The notes: generated by a model not told the origin, from the letters alone. A DNA stretch of 64,000 nt from Phycisphaerales bacterium UBA7812 (GCA_002480345.1 DLBY01000030.1:22621-86620), one strand, 5' to 3'; positions 8,572-18,098 are shown, counted from the first letter of the stretch. Translations and numbers: made by a program.

Positions 8572-9417
8572 GTGAACCAGACGCGTGTTCTGCCGCTGGC
8601 CCTCTTGTTGCTCATGAGTCTGAGTCCCTGGGCGGACGCACAGCCCGACTCCCCCGCCGCACTGCGACAGACCGTCGTGGAGCTGGAGGGACGCGTCGCG
8701 GCGCTGCGCGCCCAACTCGCGACCATCACCGCGGAGCGAGACCAGTTGCTCGCGGAGATCGCACGCCTCCGGGCAGCGATCATCCCCGGATCCGATCCGG
8801 CGGCGCCGAGACAAGAGCAAGCGAAACCGACCGATGGCGCACGCCCGAGCGTGCCCGTGTCCGCGCTGAGCCAGGACCCGCTCGCCTCCCCGGACGCGCT
8901 GTTTGTCGCGTTGCTGCTCGACTATCGGGAGCGATTCACGACCGACCCGACAGCGCCGAAGCTGCCCGAACCCGACGCGGTACGGGAATGGACCCGCGAG
9001 ATGCGATCCGCCTACGAGGGTCCCACGACCTGGCTCGTCGCGATCGAGGCAATCGTCCGGGAGCAGAAGGACCGCGACCGGGCGGGCGGGCTGCGCGCGC
9101 TCGCGACCGTCTTGGACACAGGGACCGGCACCCCGATCAGCAGGCCCGTGATGATCCCGGTTCCGAAACGGATGGAGGCCCGGTTCCCGGAGTCGGTCAC
9201 GCCGGGTGAAACCCTTCACGCGGAGCTACGCGTCAAGATGAACGCGACCCCCGTATTCCAGGCGTCACGCGAAACCGTGGGGCCTTTCGACTACCCGCCG
9301 TACATCGGGCCGTACGCCGGATTCGCGTACGAACTCGACATCGTCGGATTGCGGTTCTTGGACGATTCGGAGATCGACGCCTTGAAACAGCGACCGCGGG
9401 GCCCCGTCCGGCGATGA
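8572..9417 (+). CDS. Secreted coiled-coil protein of unknown function
   Basis: This 281-residue product begins with a signal peptide (LPLALLLLMSLSPWADA, cleaved near residue 23). A heptad-rich coiled coil runs from about residue 33 to 65 (LEGRVAALRAQLATITAERD continuing through LLAEIARLRA). A Pro/Ala linker and a globular C-terminal domain with no family I recognise follow. GTG 8572 has AAAGGAG about ten bases upstream. It is transcribed divergently from the DUF58 gene, with about 100 bases between them for both promoters. The coiled coil suggests an oligomeric periplasmic protein, by inference only. Confidence 0.72.
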   Translation: MNQTRVLPLALLLLMSLSPWADAQPDSPAALRQTVVELEGRVAALRAQLATITAERDQLLAEIARLRAAIIPGSDPAAPRQEQAKPTDGARPSVPVSALSQDPLASPDALFVALLLDYRERFTTDPTAPKLPEPDAVREWTREMRSAYEGPTTWLVAIEAIVREQKDRDRAGGLRALATVLDTGTGTPISRPVMIPVPKRMEARFPESVTPGETLHAELRVKMNATPVFQASRETVGPFDYPPYIGPYAGFAYELDIVGLRFLDDSEIDALKQRPRGPVRR

Positions 9418-9441
9418 CCGATCAGAACGGTCTCCGATGGA

Positions 9442-10101
9442 TCAGTCTTCGAGTTCGTCCTCGTACGCCCAGACGGTGATCGGGAGGTCTCGAACCCCCC
9501 ACTTGCGGGCGATCTCGTGCGTCGGGAAGAGGACATCGAGTCGATTGCCTTTGATGGCGCCGCCGCAATCCAGAACCGGCACGATCTCGCTGTCGGCGTA
9601 ACCGGGCACGGTGATGATCGAGCCGTACGGCAGGATCCGCGTATCCGCCGCGACGAGACGCATCGCGTTGGTCCAGACGGAGTGGAGGGTCGCGGTCTGC
9701 CCGTCCGCCCACTTGCCGCATGATCGCGCGTCGGGCGAGTACGCGGTGACTTTCATCCAGATCGTGCGCACGGGCACGACCCGGCGACCATCAAACCAGC
9801 GGACGGCGCTGTCCTCGACAGGTACCGCCTCGGACAGGATGCGCTCGATTGCCTCCTCGGCCTCGCGTGCCTCGGATGCCGCCCGGGCCTGTTCGTCGAT
9901 CAGCAGAGGATCAACGACGACCGGCTGCGTCGACACCAGGCGCGACTCGGTCTGCACCAGAGGGGTGCGGACGGTACGCTCCTTGACGAGAACCGCGGAC
10001 CAAGCGGTGACGCCGACCGCGGCGAGGGCGATGATCCCCCGCGCCGCGAATTGGGCGCATTGGATCCCGACCGGGATGTGTGCTGCTCTTTGACTATCCA
10101 C
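9442..10101 (-). CDS. 3D (Asp-Asp-Asp) domain protein, membrane-anchored
   Basis: The C-terminal ~105 residues form a 3D domain, the double-psi beta-barrel found in MltA-like lytic transglycosylases and RlpF/YabE-type wall proteins: MKVTAYSPDARSCG, LVAADTRILPYGS, VPGYADSEIVPVLDCGGAIKG (in two adjoining pieces) and LDVLFPTHEIARKWGVR. The last conserved Asp cluster is intact except that the usual D-T/R-G is DCGG. One transmembrane segment near residues 17-36 anchors it with the domain outside the cytoplasm. GTG 10101 was chosen because GGGGAGG sits directly upstream. It probably acts on peptidoglycan, consistent with the mur genes in this window. It converges on the coiled-coil gene. Confidence 0.85.
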   Translation of the reverse strand: MDSQRAAHIPVGIQCAQFAARGIIALAAVGVTAWSAVLVKERTVRTPLVQTESRLVSTQPVVVDPLLIDEQARAASEAREAEEAIERILSEAVPVEDSAVRWFDGRRVVPVRTIWMKVTAYSPDARSCGKWADGQTATLHSVWTNAMRLVAADTRILPYGSIITVPGYADSEIVPVLDCGGAIKGNRLDVLFPTHEIARKWGVRDLPITVWAYEDELED

Positions 10102-10362
10102 CGTGCCTCCCCGCACGGCCCGGGCCCGCCCTGAAGGTGCATGCCGGGTGTCCCACCACACCGGAACGCCAGAGCGGATCGCTCGGGTTACTCGAAACGG
10201 TATTCGCAATCGGAGGAACAATCCCGCGAATCGCCCGATCTTTCTCGCCCGGCGCTGGATTGCAACGCATATGTCGGTCTGGCCGGGAGTTCCGGATCTT
10301 CCCCCCGAACGGTGGTGTCGCGGGTTCTCATTTCGTTCTCAGGATCGCAGGGAGCACGGATT

Positions 10363-11169
10363 TTGGGTGATTCAACTGTTCTCGCGGCGGTGCTGACGCT
10401 GGTTATCGGTCTTGTCGCGGGCGTCATCGGCGGCCTCGCAGGCATCGGCGGCTCGATTATCATGCTCCCCGCTTTGGGGGTGTTCTTCGGGTACCAAGAC
10501 GCGACCAAGTCCGAACATCACCTCTACATGGCCGCTGCGATGGTGGTGAACTCGGTCGTCGCGGTGTTCTCGACCCGGAAGCACCGGAAGGCGGGGGCGA
10601 TCGAACCCCGCCTGACGACCCGGCTGTGCCCCCCCATGTTCGCGGGGATCCTTGGGGGAGTCCTGCTCTCCAATGTCATGGAGGGCGGGACGCTCAAGCT
10701 TGCGCTGGTCGGCTTCCTCTGGCTCTACTGCGCGTATGCAATCATCACGACGGTGCGCAAGCTTCCCGAGCCGCACGAGGGCGAGATGCGGGCCGGTTGG
10801 GGGGTGATCGGCACGATCGGGGGCGGAACCGGTGTGCTGGCGGGTCTGCTCGGGATCGGGGGGGGCATCGTGATGGTCCCGCTGATGATCGTCGGGGCGA
10901 AGGTGCCGGTCCGGAAGGCGGTCGCAGCGAGCGCGTGGGTGATGCAGATCACGGCGCCCGCCGGCGCGATCGTCAAGTTGGCGACGCTCGACGAGCACGG
11001 ACAGGAATGGAGCGAAGCGCTCTGGATCGCGATCCCCATGGCGGCGGGCGCGATGGTCGGTGCCACGATCGGAGCGGGGCTCACGCATTCGCTCAAGCTC
11101 CCGGTCCTGCGGATCGCGATCGCGGTGGTGCTCGCGGGGGCGAGTTTCAAGCTCGCGGGCTTCTTTTGA
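10363..11169 (+). CDS. TauE/SafE-family membrane permease
   Basis: This ~268-residue inner-membrane protein has about eight hydrophobic segments arranged as two similar halves. Each half begins with a glycine-rich turn typical of the family: VIGGLAGIGGSIIMLP near residue 20 and VLAGLLGIGGGIVMVP near residue 160. The family exports or imports sulfite, sulfoacetate, taurine-derived sulfonates and other small anions, and the substrate cannot be told here. TTG 10363, with GGGAG about eight bases upstream, is the best-placed start. The frame is open further upstream, so a GTG start there is possible. No sulfur-metabolism gene is adjacent. Confidence 0.82.
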   Translation: MGDSTVLAAVLTLVIGLVAGVIGGLAGIGGSIIMLPALGVFFGYQDATKSEHHLYMAAAMVVNSVVAVFSTRKHRKAGAIEPRLTTRLCPPMFAGILGGVLLSNVMEGGTLKLALVGFLWLYCAYAIITTVRKLPEPHEGEMRAGWGVIGTIGGGTGVLAGLLGIGGGIVMVPLMIVGAKVPVRKAVAASAWVMQITAPAGAIVKLATLDEHGQEWSEALWIAIPMAAGAMVGATIGAGLTHSLKLPVLRIAIAVVLAGASFKLAGFF

Positions 11170-11292
11170 GCGAGAGCCCCGGATCCGGCGCGAACTGAAA
11201 CGACCGGCTCCGCGTTACGAATGACTCGGGAGCGAAGCGGTCCGCGGCGTGCGCACGCCGGGACCTGCTCCACGGTCGATCGGAAGGAACCG

Positions 11293-12132
11293 ATGGGTCG
11301 AGACCTGCTCAATTTCGGCAAGACCGCGATCCTGATGGGTGCCCTGATGGGGCTATTCGTCGCGGTGGGCGGCATGTTCGGCGAGGGCTATCTGATCCCG
11401 GCGTTGCTCTTCGGCGGGGGGCTGAACCTCGTCGCGTTCTTCTTCAGCGACACGATCGCGATCAAATCGATGCGCGGGCGGGAGGTCACCGAGGAGAACG
11501 GGGGCGACCTCTACCGCATGGTGGATCGCCTTCGGCAGCGGGCGGACCTGCCGATGCCCAGGCTGTACCTGACCCCGCACCAGGCGCCCAACGCGTTCGC
11601 GACGGGTCGGAGCCCGAAGCGGAGCGCCGTCGCGCTGACGCAGGGGGCGCTGGACCTGATGCAGCCGCACGAGCTCGAGGGTGTGATCGCGCACGAATTG
11701 GCGCACATCAAGCACCGGGACACGCTGATCTCGACGATGGCGGGCGTGATGGCGGGCGTCCTGGCGTTTCTCGCCCAATGGGGGCTGTTTTTCGGCGGGG
11801 CGCGGGGGCGGAACCCGCTGGCGATGATCGCGGTGGTGATCCTCGGAGCGGTCGGTGCAGCGGTGCTCAAGGCGGCGATCAGCCGGAGCCGGGAATTCGC
11901 CGCGGACGCGGAGGGGGCGCGGATCGCGGGCTCACCCACTGGGCTGATGAGTGCGCTGGCGACGCTCGAGAACGCGAACCGGCGGATCCCGATGCGTGGG
12001 ACGAACTCAGCGATGCACAACCTGTTCATCGTCGAGCCGTTCGGGGGTGACACGCTGAGCAAGCTCTTCGCGACCCATCCCCCAACCGAGAAACGGCTCG
12101 CGGCGCTCCGGAAAGTCCGCGTCGAGGGTTGA
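11293..12132 (+). CDS. htpX: Membrane zinc metalloprotease HtpX
   Basis: HtpX is an M48 protease of the inner membrane that degrades misfolded membrane proteins. The 279-residue product has two N-terminal transmembrane segments and the zinc motif HELAH (in GVIAHELAHIKHRD, near residue 140). Two more hydrophobic segments follow (VMAGVLAFLAQWGLFFGG; MIAVVILGAVGAAVLKAA), then SREFAADAEGA carrying the third zinc ligand Glu, and the terminal FATHPPTEKRLAAL. This is the full family arrangement. ATG 11293 is preceded by GGAAGGAAC. It lies between the TauE-like gene and thrS on the same strand, with 120 and 62 base gaps. Confidence 0.95.
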   Translation: MGRDLLNFGKTAILMGALMGLFVAVGGMFGEGYLIPALLFGGGLNLVAFFFSDTIAIKSMRGREVTEENGGDLYRMVDRLRQRADLPMPRLYLTPHQAPNAFATGRSPKRSAVALTQGALDLMQPHELEGVIAHELAHIKHRDTLISTMAGVMAGVLAFLAQWGLFFGGARGRNPLAMIAVVILGAVGAAVLKAAISRSREFAADAEGARIAGSPTGLMSALATLENANRRIPMRGTNSAMHNLFIVEPFGGDTLSKLFATHPPTEKRLAALRKVRVEG

Positions 12133-12194
12133 TCCGAATCCGCCCAGCGTCTCGACAGCGTGCGCGGGGGAGGGCGGACGCGTACGATCGCGGC

Positions 12195-14273
12195 ATGGTG
12201 AAGATCACGCTGCCGGATGGATCGGTCAAGGAATTTCAGGGCCCGGTGACGGCGCTGGAGGTCGCGGAGTCGATCGGCTCGCGGCTGGCGAAGGCCGCCG
12301 TGGGCGCGAAGGTGGACGGGGCGCTGTCCGACCTTTCGACGCGGATCGAGCACGACGCGGCGGTCGCGATCGTGACCGAGAAGACGCGAGATGGTGAGGC
12401 GGATCCGGACGCGCTGTACCTGTGCCGGCACTCCGCGGCGCATGTGATGGCGGAGGCGATCCAGCGGATCGTGCCCGGGGCACAGCTGGTCTATGGGCCG
12501 CCGCTGGAGAACGGGTTCTACTACGACATCGCGTTCCCGGAGGACCGGCCCTTGCGCGAGGGGGATTTCGAGGCGATCGAGGCGGAGATGACCGCGATCG
12601 TCAAGGAGGACCGGGCCTTCACGCGGTACGAGATGCCGGCGGGCGAAGGGATGGCCAAGCTCGAGAGCGAGGGGAGCAAGTACAAGCTCGACAACGCGCA
12701 GCGGGCGATCGACGCGGGCAGCGACGAGTTGAGCTGGTACGCGACGGGCGAGCCGGGCACGGACTGGGAGGATCTCTGCCGGGGTCCTCATGTGCCCAGC
12801 ACGGGGCGGATCGGGGCGATCAAGGTGATGAGCCTCGCGTCCTCCTACTGGCACGGCGACGAGAACAGCGACCGTCTGACGCGTGTCTATGGGACGGCGT
12901 TCTTCAACAAGAAGGACCTGGACGCCCACCTGCACGCGCTGGAGGAAGCGAAGAAGCGGGACCACCGTGTGCTGGGCAAGCAACTCGACCTGTTCCACAT
13001 CGACGACGAGGTGGGGCAGGGGCTGATCCTGTGGACGCCGCGTGGGTCGATCATCCGCAAGGAGCTGCAGGACTGGATCGGGGGCGAGCTGCGGAAGATG
13101 GGGTACACGGATGTGTTCTGCCCCCACATCGGCAAGCTCGGGCTGTACAAGACCTCGGGACACTTCCCCTACTACCAGGACAGCCAGTTCGTGCCGGTGA
13201 TGGAGCGGCAGTTCATCGAGCAGGTGAGCGAGGAGGGCTGCTCGTGCGGCGACCTCTCGAACATGATGCGGGCGGGCGACATCGACGGGTATCTGCTCAA
13301 GCCGATGAACTGCCCGCACCACATCAAGATCTACGCGAGTCGGCCGCGGTCGTACCGGGACCTGCCGATCCGCCTGAGCGAGTTCGGGACGGTGTACCGC
13401 TGGGAGCAGTCGGGCGAGTTGAACGGGCTGACGCGTGTGCGGTGCTTCACGGTGGACGATGCGCACCTGTTCTGCCGCGAGGACCAGGTCGCGGACGAGG
13501 TGATGGGCTGCCTGTCGCTGGTGAAGATCGCGCTGGACACGCTGGGGCTGACGGACTTCCGTGTGCGGGTGGGCCTTCGGGATCCGGACTCGAGCAAGTA
13601 TGTGGGCGACCCCGCGGTGTGGGACCGCGCCGAGCAGGCCTGCCGCGACGCGGCGGCGAGCCTGGGCGGCAAGGTGACCGAGGAGCCGGGCGAGGCGGCG
13701 TTCTACGGGCCCAAGATCGACTTCGTGGTCAAGGATGTCATCGGGCGCGAGTGGCAGCTCGGCACGGTGCAGGTGGATTACAACCTTCCCGAGCGGTTCG
13801 GGCTCGAGTATGTGGGCAGCGACAATAAGACGCACCGCCCGGTGATGATCCACCGCGCCCCGTTCGGCTCGATGGAGCGGTTCGTGGGCGTGCTGATCGA
13901 GCACTTCGCGGGCGCGTTCCCGCTGTGGCTCGCGCCGGAACAGGTGCGGGTGCTGCCGGTGAGCGAGAAGTCCAACGACTATGCACAGGCGCTGTGCGAC
14001 AAGCTCGTCGCGCGGGGCGTGCGTGCGACGGTCGATCTGCACAACGATCGGGTGCAGGCGAAGATCAAGCACGCGGCCGGGATGAAGATCCCCTACTCCG
14101 CGATCGTCGGTCCGCGCGACGAGGAGGCCGGCGAGGTGAATGTCCGCGCGTTCGGGATCAAGGACGCGCTGGGGTCGATGCCGGTTGACGACTTCGTGGA
14201 CGCGATCGCGGACGAGATCGCCTGCAAGGGGAGCGAGCGGCTGACCGAGCGGTTCGAGACGGCGGGCGTTTGA
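12195..14273 (+). CDS. thrS: Threonyl-tRNA synthetase
   Basis: The class II synthetase charges tRNA-Thr. In its 692 residues the order is a TGS domain (MVKITLPDGSVKEF), the N2 editing domain (RHSAAHVMAEAI, editing-site His residues), the catalytic core (LKPMNCPHHIKIY, FGTVYRWEQSGELNGLTRVR, IHRAPFGSMERF, with Cys/His/His for the active-site zinc), and an anticodon-binding domain ending near VDDFVDAIADEI. A segment of about 20 residues with a C-S-C cluster and DLSNMMRAGDIDGY is inserted just before motif LKPMNCP. Bacterial ThrS usually reads GH rather than HH after MNCP. tRNA-Thr is also in the window but 7 kb away. ATG 12195 gives the normal N-terminus. Confidence 0.97.
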   Translation: MVKITLPDGSVKEFQGPVTALEVAESIGSRLAKAAVGAKVDGALSDLSTRIEHDAAVAIVTEKTRDGEADPDALYLCRHSAAHVMAEAIQRIVPGAQLVYGPPLENGFYYDIAFPEDRPLREGDFEAIEAEMTAIVKEDRAFTRYEMPAGEGMAKLESEGSKYKLDNAQRAIDAGSDELSWYATGEPGTDWEDLCRGPHVPSTGRIGAIKVMSLASSYWHGDENSDRLTRVYGTAFFNKKDLDAHLHALEEAKKRDHRVLGKQLDLFHIDDEVGQGLILWTPRGSIIRKELQDWIGGELRKMGYTDVFCPHIGKLGLYKTSGHFPYYQDSQFVPVMERQFIEQVSEEGCSCGDLSNMMRAGDIDGYLLKPMNCPHHIKIYASRPRSYRDLPIRLSEFGTVYRWEQSGELNGLTRVRCFTVDDAHLFCREDQVADEVMGCLSLVKIALDTLGLTDFRVRVGLRDPDSSKYVGDPAVWDRAEQACRDAAASLGGKVTEEPGEAAFYGPKIDFVVKDVIGREWQLGTVQVDYNLPERFGLEYVGSDNKTHRPVMIHRAPFGSMERFVGVLIEHFAGAFPLWLAPEQVRVLPVSEKSNDYAQALCDKLVARGVRATVDLHNDRVQAKIKHAAGMKIPYSAIVGPRDEEAGEVNVRAFGIKDALGSMPVDDFVDAIADEIACKGSERLTERFETAGV

Positions 14274-14411
14274 TGCGGAAGCGGGACGGGCAGGCGCCGC
14301 GCCCCCTGTGTCGGGGCGGATGACGCTTGCTGATCCAGCATTTCGGTCCGGCTCGTTGCTTCGCAGCGGGTCGCGCTTCGGGATCGCGGGGGCGTGTGTT
14401 ATGTTCTCGAC

Positions 14412-16172
14412 ATGTCGGAAGCCGAGGCGATCCTCTGGTTCGCGATGATGGCGCTGTTCAGCGGCGGGGCGTGTTATGTCGTCCGCGGGCTGATCGGCGA
14501 GGATGTGCGGATCGCGAGGCGGGCGGCGCGGCCTCCGAGCGATGGAGACATTGAGGAAGGGGCGCGTATCCCGCGCCGGCGGATCACCCGCTCGCTCGTT
14601 GCGCTGGGCGTCGGGTTGTGCTTGCTCGGCGCGGGGTCGTCCTGGGGCGCCCTGACGGTCCGCCGTTGGTTCTCGTGGAGCTCTGGCGGGTCCGCTGATC
14701 GGCTGGCGCTCGTGGTCGCGTCGGGGATGCTGCTTCCCTGCGTCGTGCTGCTCGGGATCGGGATCGTCGGGGATCGCGCCAAGGGGGGGAAGCGTTGCCC
14801 CGGGTGCTGGTACGACATGTCTGCTGGGGGCGACCGCTGCCCCGAATGTGGTCGGGACATCACGGGCCCGAGCGACCTGGTCCGCACCCGTCGTCGCAGG
14901 TGGCCCTTCGTGATGGCGGCGGTGCTGGTGCTCGGTGCTGTCTACGCGTGGCGGCACACCGCACGGATCCACCGTGCCGGTTGGCTCGGGGGCGTGCCGA
15001 CAACGGCGCTCTCGCTGGGGTGGAAGTGGCTCCCGGACACCCTGATCGTAGACCAGCGCGTTGATGGTTCGCTGAGCAATCGGATTCAGTTCGAGCGGGC
15101 TGAACCGGTCGGCCTGTGGGCCTCGACGACGCGGGCGCTCTCGAACCCGCGCTCGCTGGACTTGCTCCCGAGAGCGATGCAACTGCGAGACGACATCGCG
15201 AGTGTTCGCGCCGAGTCGATGGCGGTTTGGAGCGAAGCGGACTTCGCGTTGCCGCCCGACGGCGCGGAACGGCTGGGCACATTCATTCTCGGCTACCGGC
15301 CCGCGAATCAGCGCGAAACACAGATGCTCGATGCGCTTGTCTGGGGGAGGGGATTCACCGCCCCGGCGATCACGGCCGAACAACGGGACGAAATCCTCGA
15401 GCGGGTCGCGAACGGGGAAGCCGTGGATGGGGTAGCGTTGAGCCTCGCGGTCCGCACGGTCTGGGGTTCCATCGGTCCCGAGCCCGATTCGGGCGAGAGG
15501 CTGGAGACCGATCTTGCACTCCGGGCAATTGAGCACCACCCGTTCCCGATCCGTGATGCCCGTCGTGGCATGCTGGCCTGGTTCGCGGTCGCGGCCGCTC
15601 GCGCGGATCCCGATGCGATCCCGCGGCTGCATGACCTCACGGAGCATCCGTCTCCTTCCGTTCGGCTCACGGCGTTGAACGGGCTCGTGAACGACACCGG
15701 GTGGGAGCAAGACCTTTCGATCCGGCTGCGGTCCGCCCTGGGCAACGCGGTGCGCGACCCGGTTCCGGAGATCAGCGCGTACGCGGCGCAGGTGTTGATG
15801 AGCCGCCGGACACATGACGAAGACGGGATTCGAGCGATCGTGGAAGCGATCCGGTCGAACCGCCCCGGTCGGGAGGGCCTGATTCCCAGCGGTCCTTCGA
15901 ACGCGCAGATCCCGCTCGCGATCGAGGAGGCGGTGGTGGATGCGATCGCGGACCCGGACCCGGTGATGGCGGAGCGGGCGGCGGAGTACCTCCGCTTCCG
16001 TCTCTATGAGCACGACCCGGTGGCCCTCTCACTCGCGGCGCGGACAAGGGACCTGCTGGACGCGGGTGCCCTGAGTGATCCTGCGTTCAGTCAAATCCGG
16101 GGGGATCTTAGTTTTGCGATCAACAGCGCCGTCCAGCGGACAACTCAATCGCCCCAAACGCCCGCCCCTTGA
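14412..16172 (+). CDS. Membrane protein with zinc ribbon and HEAT-like repeats
   Basis: This 586-residue protein of unknown function begins with three hydrophobic segments (about residues 5-25, 60-85 and 95-118). Next comes a zinc ribbon, CPGCWYDM ... CPECGRDI (about residues 128-150), of the kind common at the start of planctomycete membrane proteins. A fourth membrane segment lies near 165-180. The large C-terminal part has repeated helical pairs (LHDLTEHPSPSVRLTALNGL; VRDPVPEISAYAAQVLMSR; IADPDPVMAERAAEYLRFR) that look like HEAT repeats. These usually bind proteins. ATG 14412 is preferred over an upstream GTG at 14394. No function is assigned. Confidence 0.75.
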   Translation: MSEAEAILWFAMMALFSGGACYVVRGLIGEDVRIARRAARPPSDGDIEEGARIPRRRITRSLVALGVGLCLLGAGSSWGALTVRRWFSWSSGGSADRLALVVASGMLLPCVVLLGIGIVGDRAKGGKRCPGCWYDMSAGGDRCPECGRDITGPSDLVRTRRRRWPFVMAAVLVLGAVYAWRHTARIHRAGWLGGVPTTALSLGWKWLPDTLIVDQRVDGSLSNRIQFERAEPVGLWASTTRALSNPRSLDLLPRAMQLRDDIASVRAESMAVWSEADFALPPDGAERLGTFILGYRPANQRETQMLDALVWGRGFTAPAITAEQRDEILERVANGEAVDGVALSLAVRTVWGSIGPEPDSGERLETDLALRAIEHHPFPIRDARRGMLAWFAVAAARADPDAIPRLHDLTEHPSPSVRLTALNGLVNDTGWEQDLSIRLRSALGNAVRDPVPEISAYAAQVLMSRRTHDEDGIRAIVEAIRSNRPGREGLIPSGPSNAQIPLAIEEAVVDAIADPDPVMAERAAEYLRFRLYEHDPVALSLAARTRDLLDAGALSDPAFSQIRGDLSFAINSAVQRTTQSPQTPAP

Positions 16173-16213
16173 CGAAACAAACGAGACAGCGACCGACGGG
16201 TCTTCGGTTCGTG

Positions 16214-16804
16214 TCAATCGGAGGGACGCTCCACAACGATCTCGATCGGTTCGCCGGGAGTGGTTTCTTCCGCGGGCACCAGTGGAAACCGGACTCTGAT
16301 GATCGAGCCGGTCTCGCTCGCGGGCTGGCCTTCCGTGCCAGTGGTGAGATTCCCGGTGGAGATAAAGATCCCGGCCTGGGTGGAGCCCTCGCGGAAGACC
16401 TCGTTGATCTCTTGCGGGGTAATGACGCCCGAGGACGCGGTCGAGGTCGCGCGGACCCAGACCTGCCGGCTGCGGTTCCAACCGAAGACGAGCCAGCCCG
16501 GTGCTTCGAAATCAGACCGCGTGATTGTCACGCCGTGCGGCCATTCGAGCGGATCGACGAGCCGTCCCTCGCGCAGGTCGCGGGCGATGCGTTCGCGTTC
16601 GAGCGGGTCGTTGCCCGCGATGAGTTCACCCAGCGCGTTGGCGCCGCCGGTCTCGCCCGCGCCCTGGCCGACGGGGCGGGCGTCCATCTTCTGGTTGCCG
16701 TAGGACAGGAAGATGATCGCGACGATGCCCGTGAGGACCGCGAAGGGGAGCAGGAGCCAGAGCGTGAGCAACAGGTTTTTCTTGCGGCCTTCGGCGCGTT
16801 GCAT
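16214..16804 (-). CDS. Single-pass membrane protein of unknown function
   Basis: This 196-residue protein has a short basic N-terminus (MQRAEGRKKN), one transmembrane helix at about residues 11-34 (LLLTLWLLLPFAVLTGIVAI), and a soluble domain probably outside the cytoplasm. I do not recognise the domain. It converges on the 3' end of the zinc-ribbon gene with a 41-base gap. The sod gene lies upstream on the same strand, but a strong terminator at 16844-16872 separates the two. Confidence 0.7.
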   Translation of the reverse strand: MQRAEGRKKNLLLTLWLLLPFAVLTGIVAIIFLSYGNQKMDARPVGQGAGETGGANALGELIAGNDPLERERIARDLREGRLVDPLEWPHGVTITRSDFEAPGWLVFGWNRSRQVWVRATSTASSGVITPQEINEVFREGSTQAGIFISTGNLTTGTEGQPASETGSIIRVRFPLVPAEETTPGEPIEIVVERPSD

Positions 16805-16843
16805 GGCGAAGGGTAGCGCCGGTACCCCTCTTCGCATGCGCAC

Positions 16844-16872
16844 AAAAGAGCCCGGGCGGAGGCCCGGGCTCT
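16844..16872 (-). terminator. Rho-independent terminator after sodA
   Basis: On the minus strand an 11-bp perfect stem (AGAGCCCGGGC / GCCCGGGCTCT) with a 4-base loop is followed by TTTTG. It lies 24 bases past the superoxide dismutase stop. Confidence 0.85.
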
Positions 16873-16896
16873 GAAAGGTTGCGGGTTGGCGCGGAG

Positions 16897-17514
16897 TTAC
16901 TTCGCCGCTGCGAAGTTCTCGGCGACCTTGCTCCAGTTCACGACATTCCAGAACGCGGCGATGTAATCGGGACGCTTGTTCTGGTAGTTGAGGTAATAGG
17001 CGTGCTCCCAGACATCGAGGCCGAGGATGGGGGTATGGCCCTTCATGTACGGCGAGTCCTGGTTGGGTGTGGACCCGACATGCAGTTTGCCGTTTTCATC
17101 AAGACCGAGCCACGCCCAGCCGGAACCGAAGCGGTTGGCGGCGGCGTTGACGAACTCCTCCTTGAAGTTCTCGAACGAGCCGAACGCGGAGTTGATCGCG
17201 TCGGCGAGCTCGCCCTCGGGCGCTCCCCCCCCACCCTTGCCGGCGGGCGCCATGACCTGCCAGAAGAGGCTGTGGTTGGCGTGACCTCCCGCGTTGTTCC
17301 GCACCGCGGTCTGCTTGTCCTCGGGAATTTTGTCGATGTTGCGAAGAACCTCTTCGACGGGCTTGTCGGCCCAGTCGGTGCCCTCCAACGCGGCGTTCGC
17401 CTTGGAGACATACCCGGCGTGGTGCTTGCCGTGGTGGATTTCCATGGTCTTCGCATCGATGTGGGGCTCGAGCGCGTCTGTCGCGTAGGGGAGATCGGGG
17501 AGCGAAAAGGGCAT
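16897..17514 (-). CDS. sodA: Superoxide dismutase, Mn-type (Fe/Mn family)
   Basis: The enzyme dismutes superoxide. The 205-residue protein has the four metal ligands His27 (IHHGKHH), His81 (NHSLFW), Asp167 and His171 ([14 protein letters not shown]). The residues that separate metal types favour manganese: GG before H78-A-N-H81, and Gln152 in NQDSP rather than the glutamine at position ~70 of Fe enzymes. A cambialistic enzyme is possible. No signal peptide is seen, so it is cytosolic. Two ATGs are adjacent, and I chose 17514 because AGGAG is then six bases upstream. A Gly-rich insert ([10 protein letters not shown]) sits after His81. Confidence 0.95.
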   Translation of the reverse strand: MPFSLPDLPYATDALEPHIDAKTMEIHHGKHHAGYVSKANAALEGTDWADKPVEEVLRNIDKIPEDKQTAVRNNAGGHANHSLFWQVMAPAGKGGGGAPEGELADAINSAFGSFENFKEEFVNAAANRFGSGWAWLGLDENGKLHVGSTPNQDSPYMKGHTPILGLDVWEHAYYLNYQNKRPDYIAAFWNVVNWSKVAENFAAAK

Positions 17515-18098
17515 CATGGGCTCCTTCTTTGTTTGGGTTTCGGACGGTTTTGCGGTCTTTTCCTGTCGCCCGATCGGGTGACCGAGCCCTGAAAAAACAC
17601 GCAAATTGTGGACAGATTGAGGACCGACCGCCCCGCCGGTTGCCGGCGAGGAGTGATCCATGTACGATGTCCGCTCGGCGCATCGTCCGGTGAGCGGTGC
17701 TGACCGATAACGAGCGTAGGTCTCGGTGCCGGGCAGGTCAATCGTCGGACGAATGACGAGTGGCGGATTGGAGTCGACGCGCGGCGGGGCAGTCATGGAT
17801 GCACAGGAACGGGGTGGCTGAAGACCCGGACCGTTGTTTGGCGACACGGGATTTCGGAGCGCAAATTTGAATCATTCTTGAGTTGGAGGCGAAACAATCG
17901 GGCTGCGAATTCGTATTGGTATGGACCGGGATGCTGAAATACCTACCGCAGCCTGAACAACTCATACTCCGACCCGGCTTGACAGTCACTCGAGAGTCTC
18001 ATTTCCCGGCCCCAAGCGGGCTGAGGAAAGCGGAACGGGCGCAGAAGCCCGAGCGGAAAGCGGATCCCGGACGGACCCGCGAGGAAGGTTGACCCACG
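17515..18098. other. Intergenic region between sodA and the sigma factor gene
   Basis: This 584-base gap between divergent genes must hold both promoters. It is visibly less GC-rich than its surroundings, most clearly between about 17830 and 17990. A TTGACA hexamer sits at 17979-17984 facing the sigma gene, but there is no convincing -10 at 17 bases. A short minus-strand open frame (17738-17989) has no coding character. No RNA gene was recognised. Confidence 0.5.

Noticed and set aside
11511..16013. A very long minus-strand open frame (about 1500 codons) opposite htpX, thrS and the zinc-ribbon gene
   Set aside because: It is antisense to genes with clear family motifs. Arg/His/Pro-rich composition is what GC-rich genes give in that frame, and there is no domain or start signal.
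17738..17989. Small minus-strand frame (83 codons) in the sodA-sigma gap
   Set aside because: No ribosome site, no coding bias, and it overlaps the expected promoter area.
17979..18010. TTGACA hexamer as a -35 for the sigma gene
   Set aside because: No acceptable -10 at 16-18 bases; with promoter preferences of this phylum uncertain, I list it only in the gap description.
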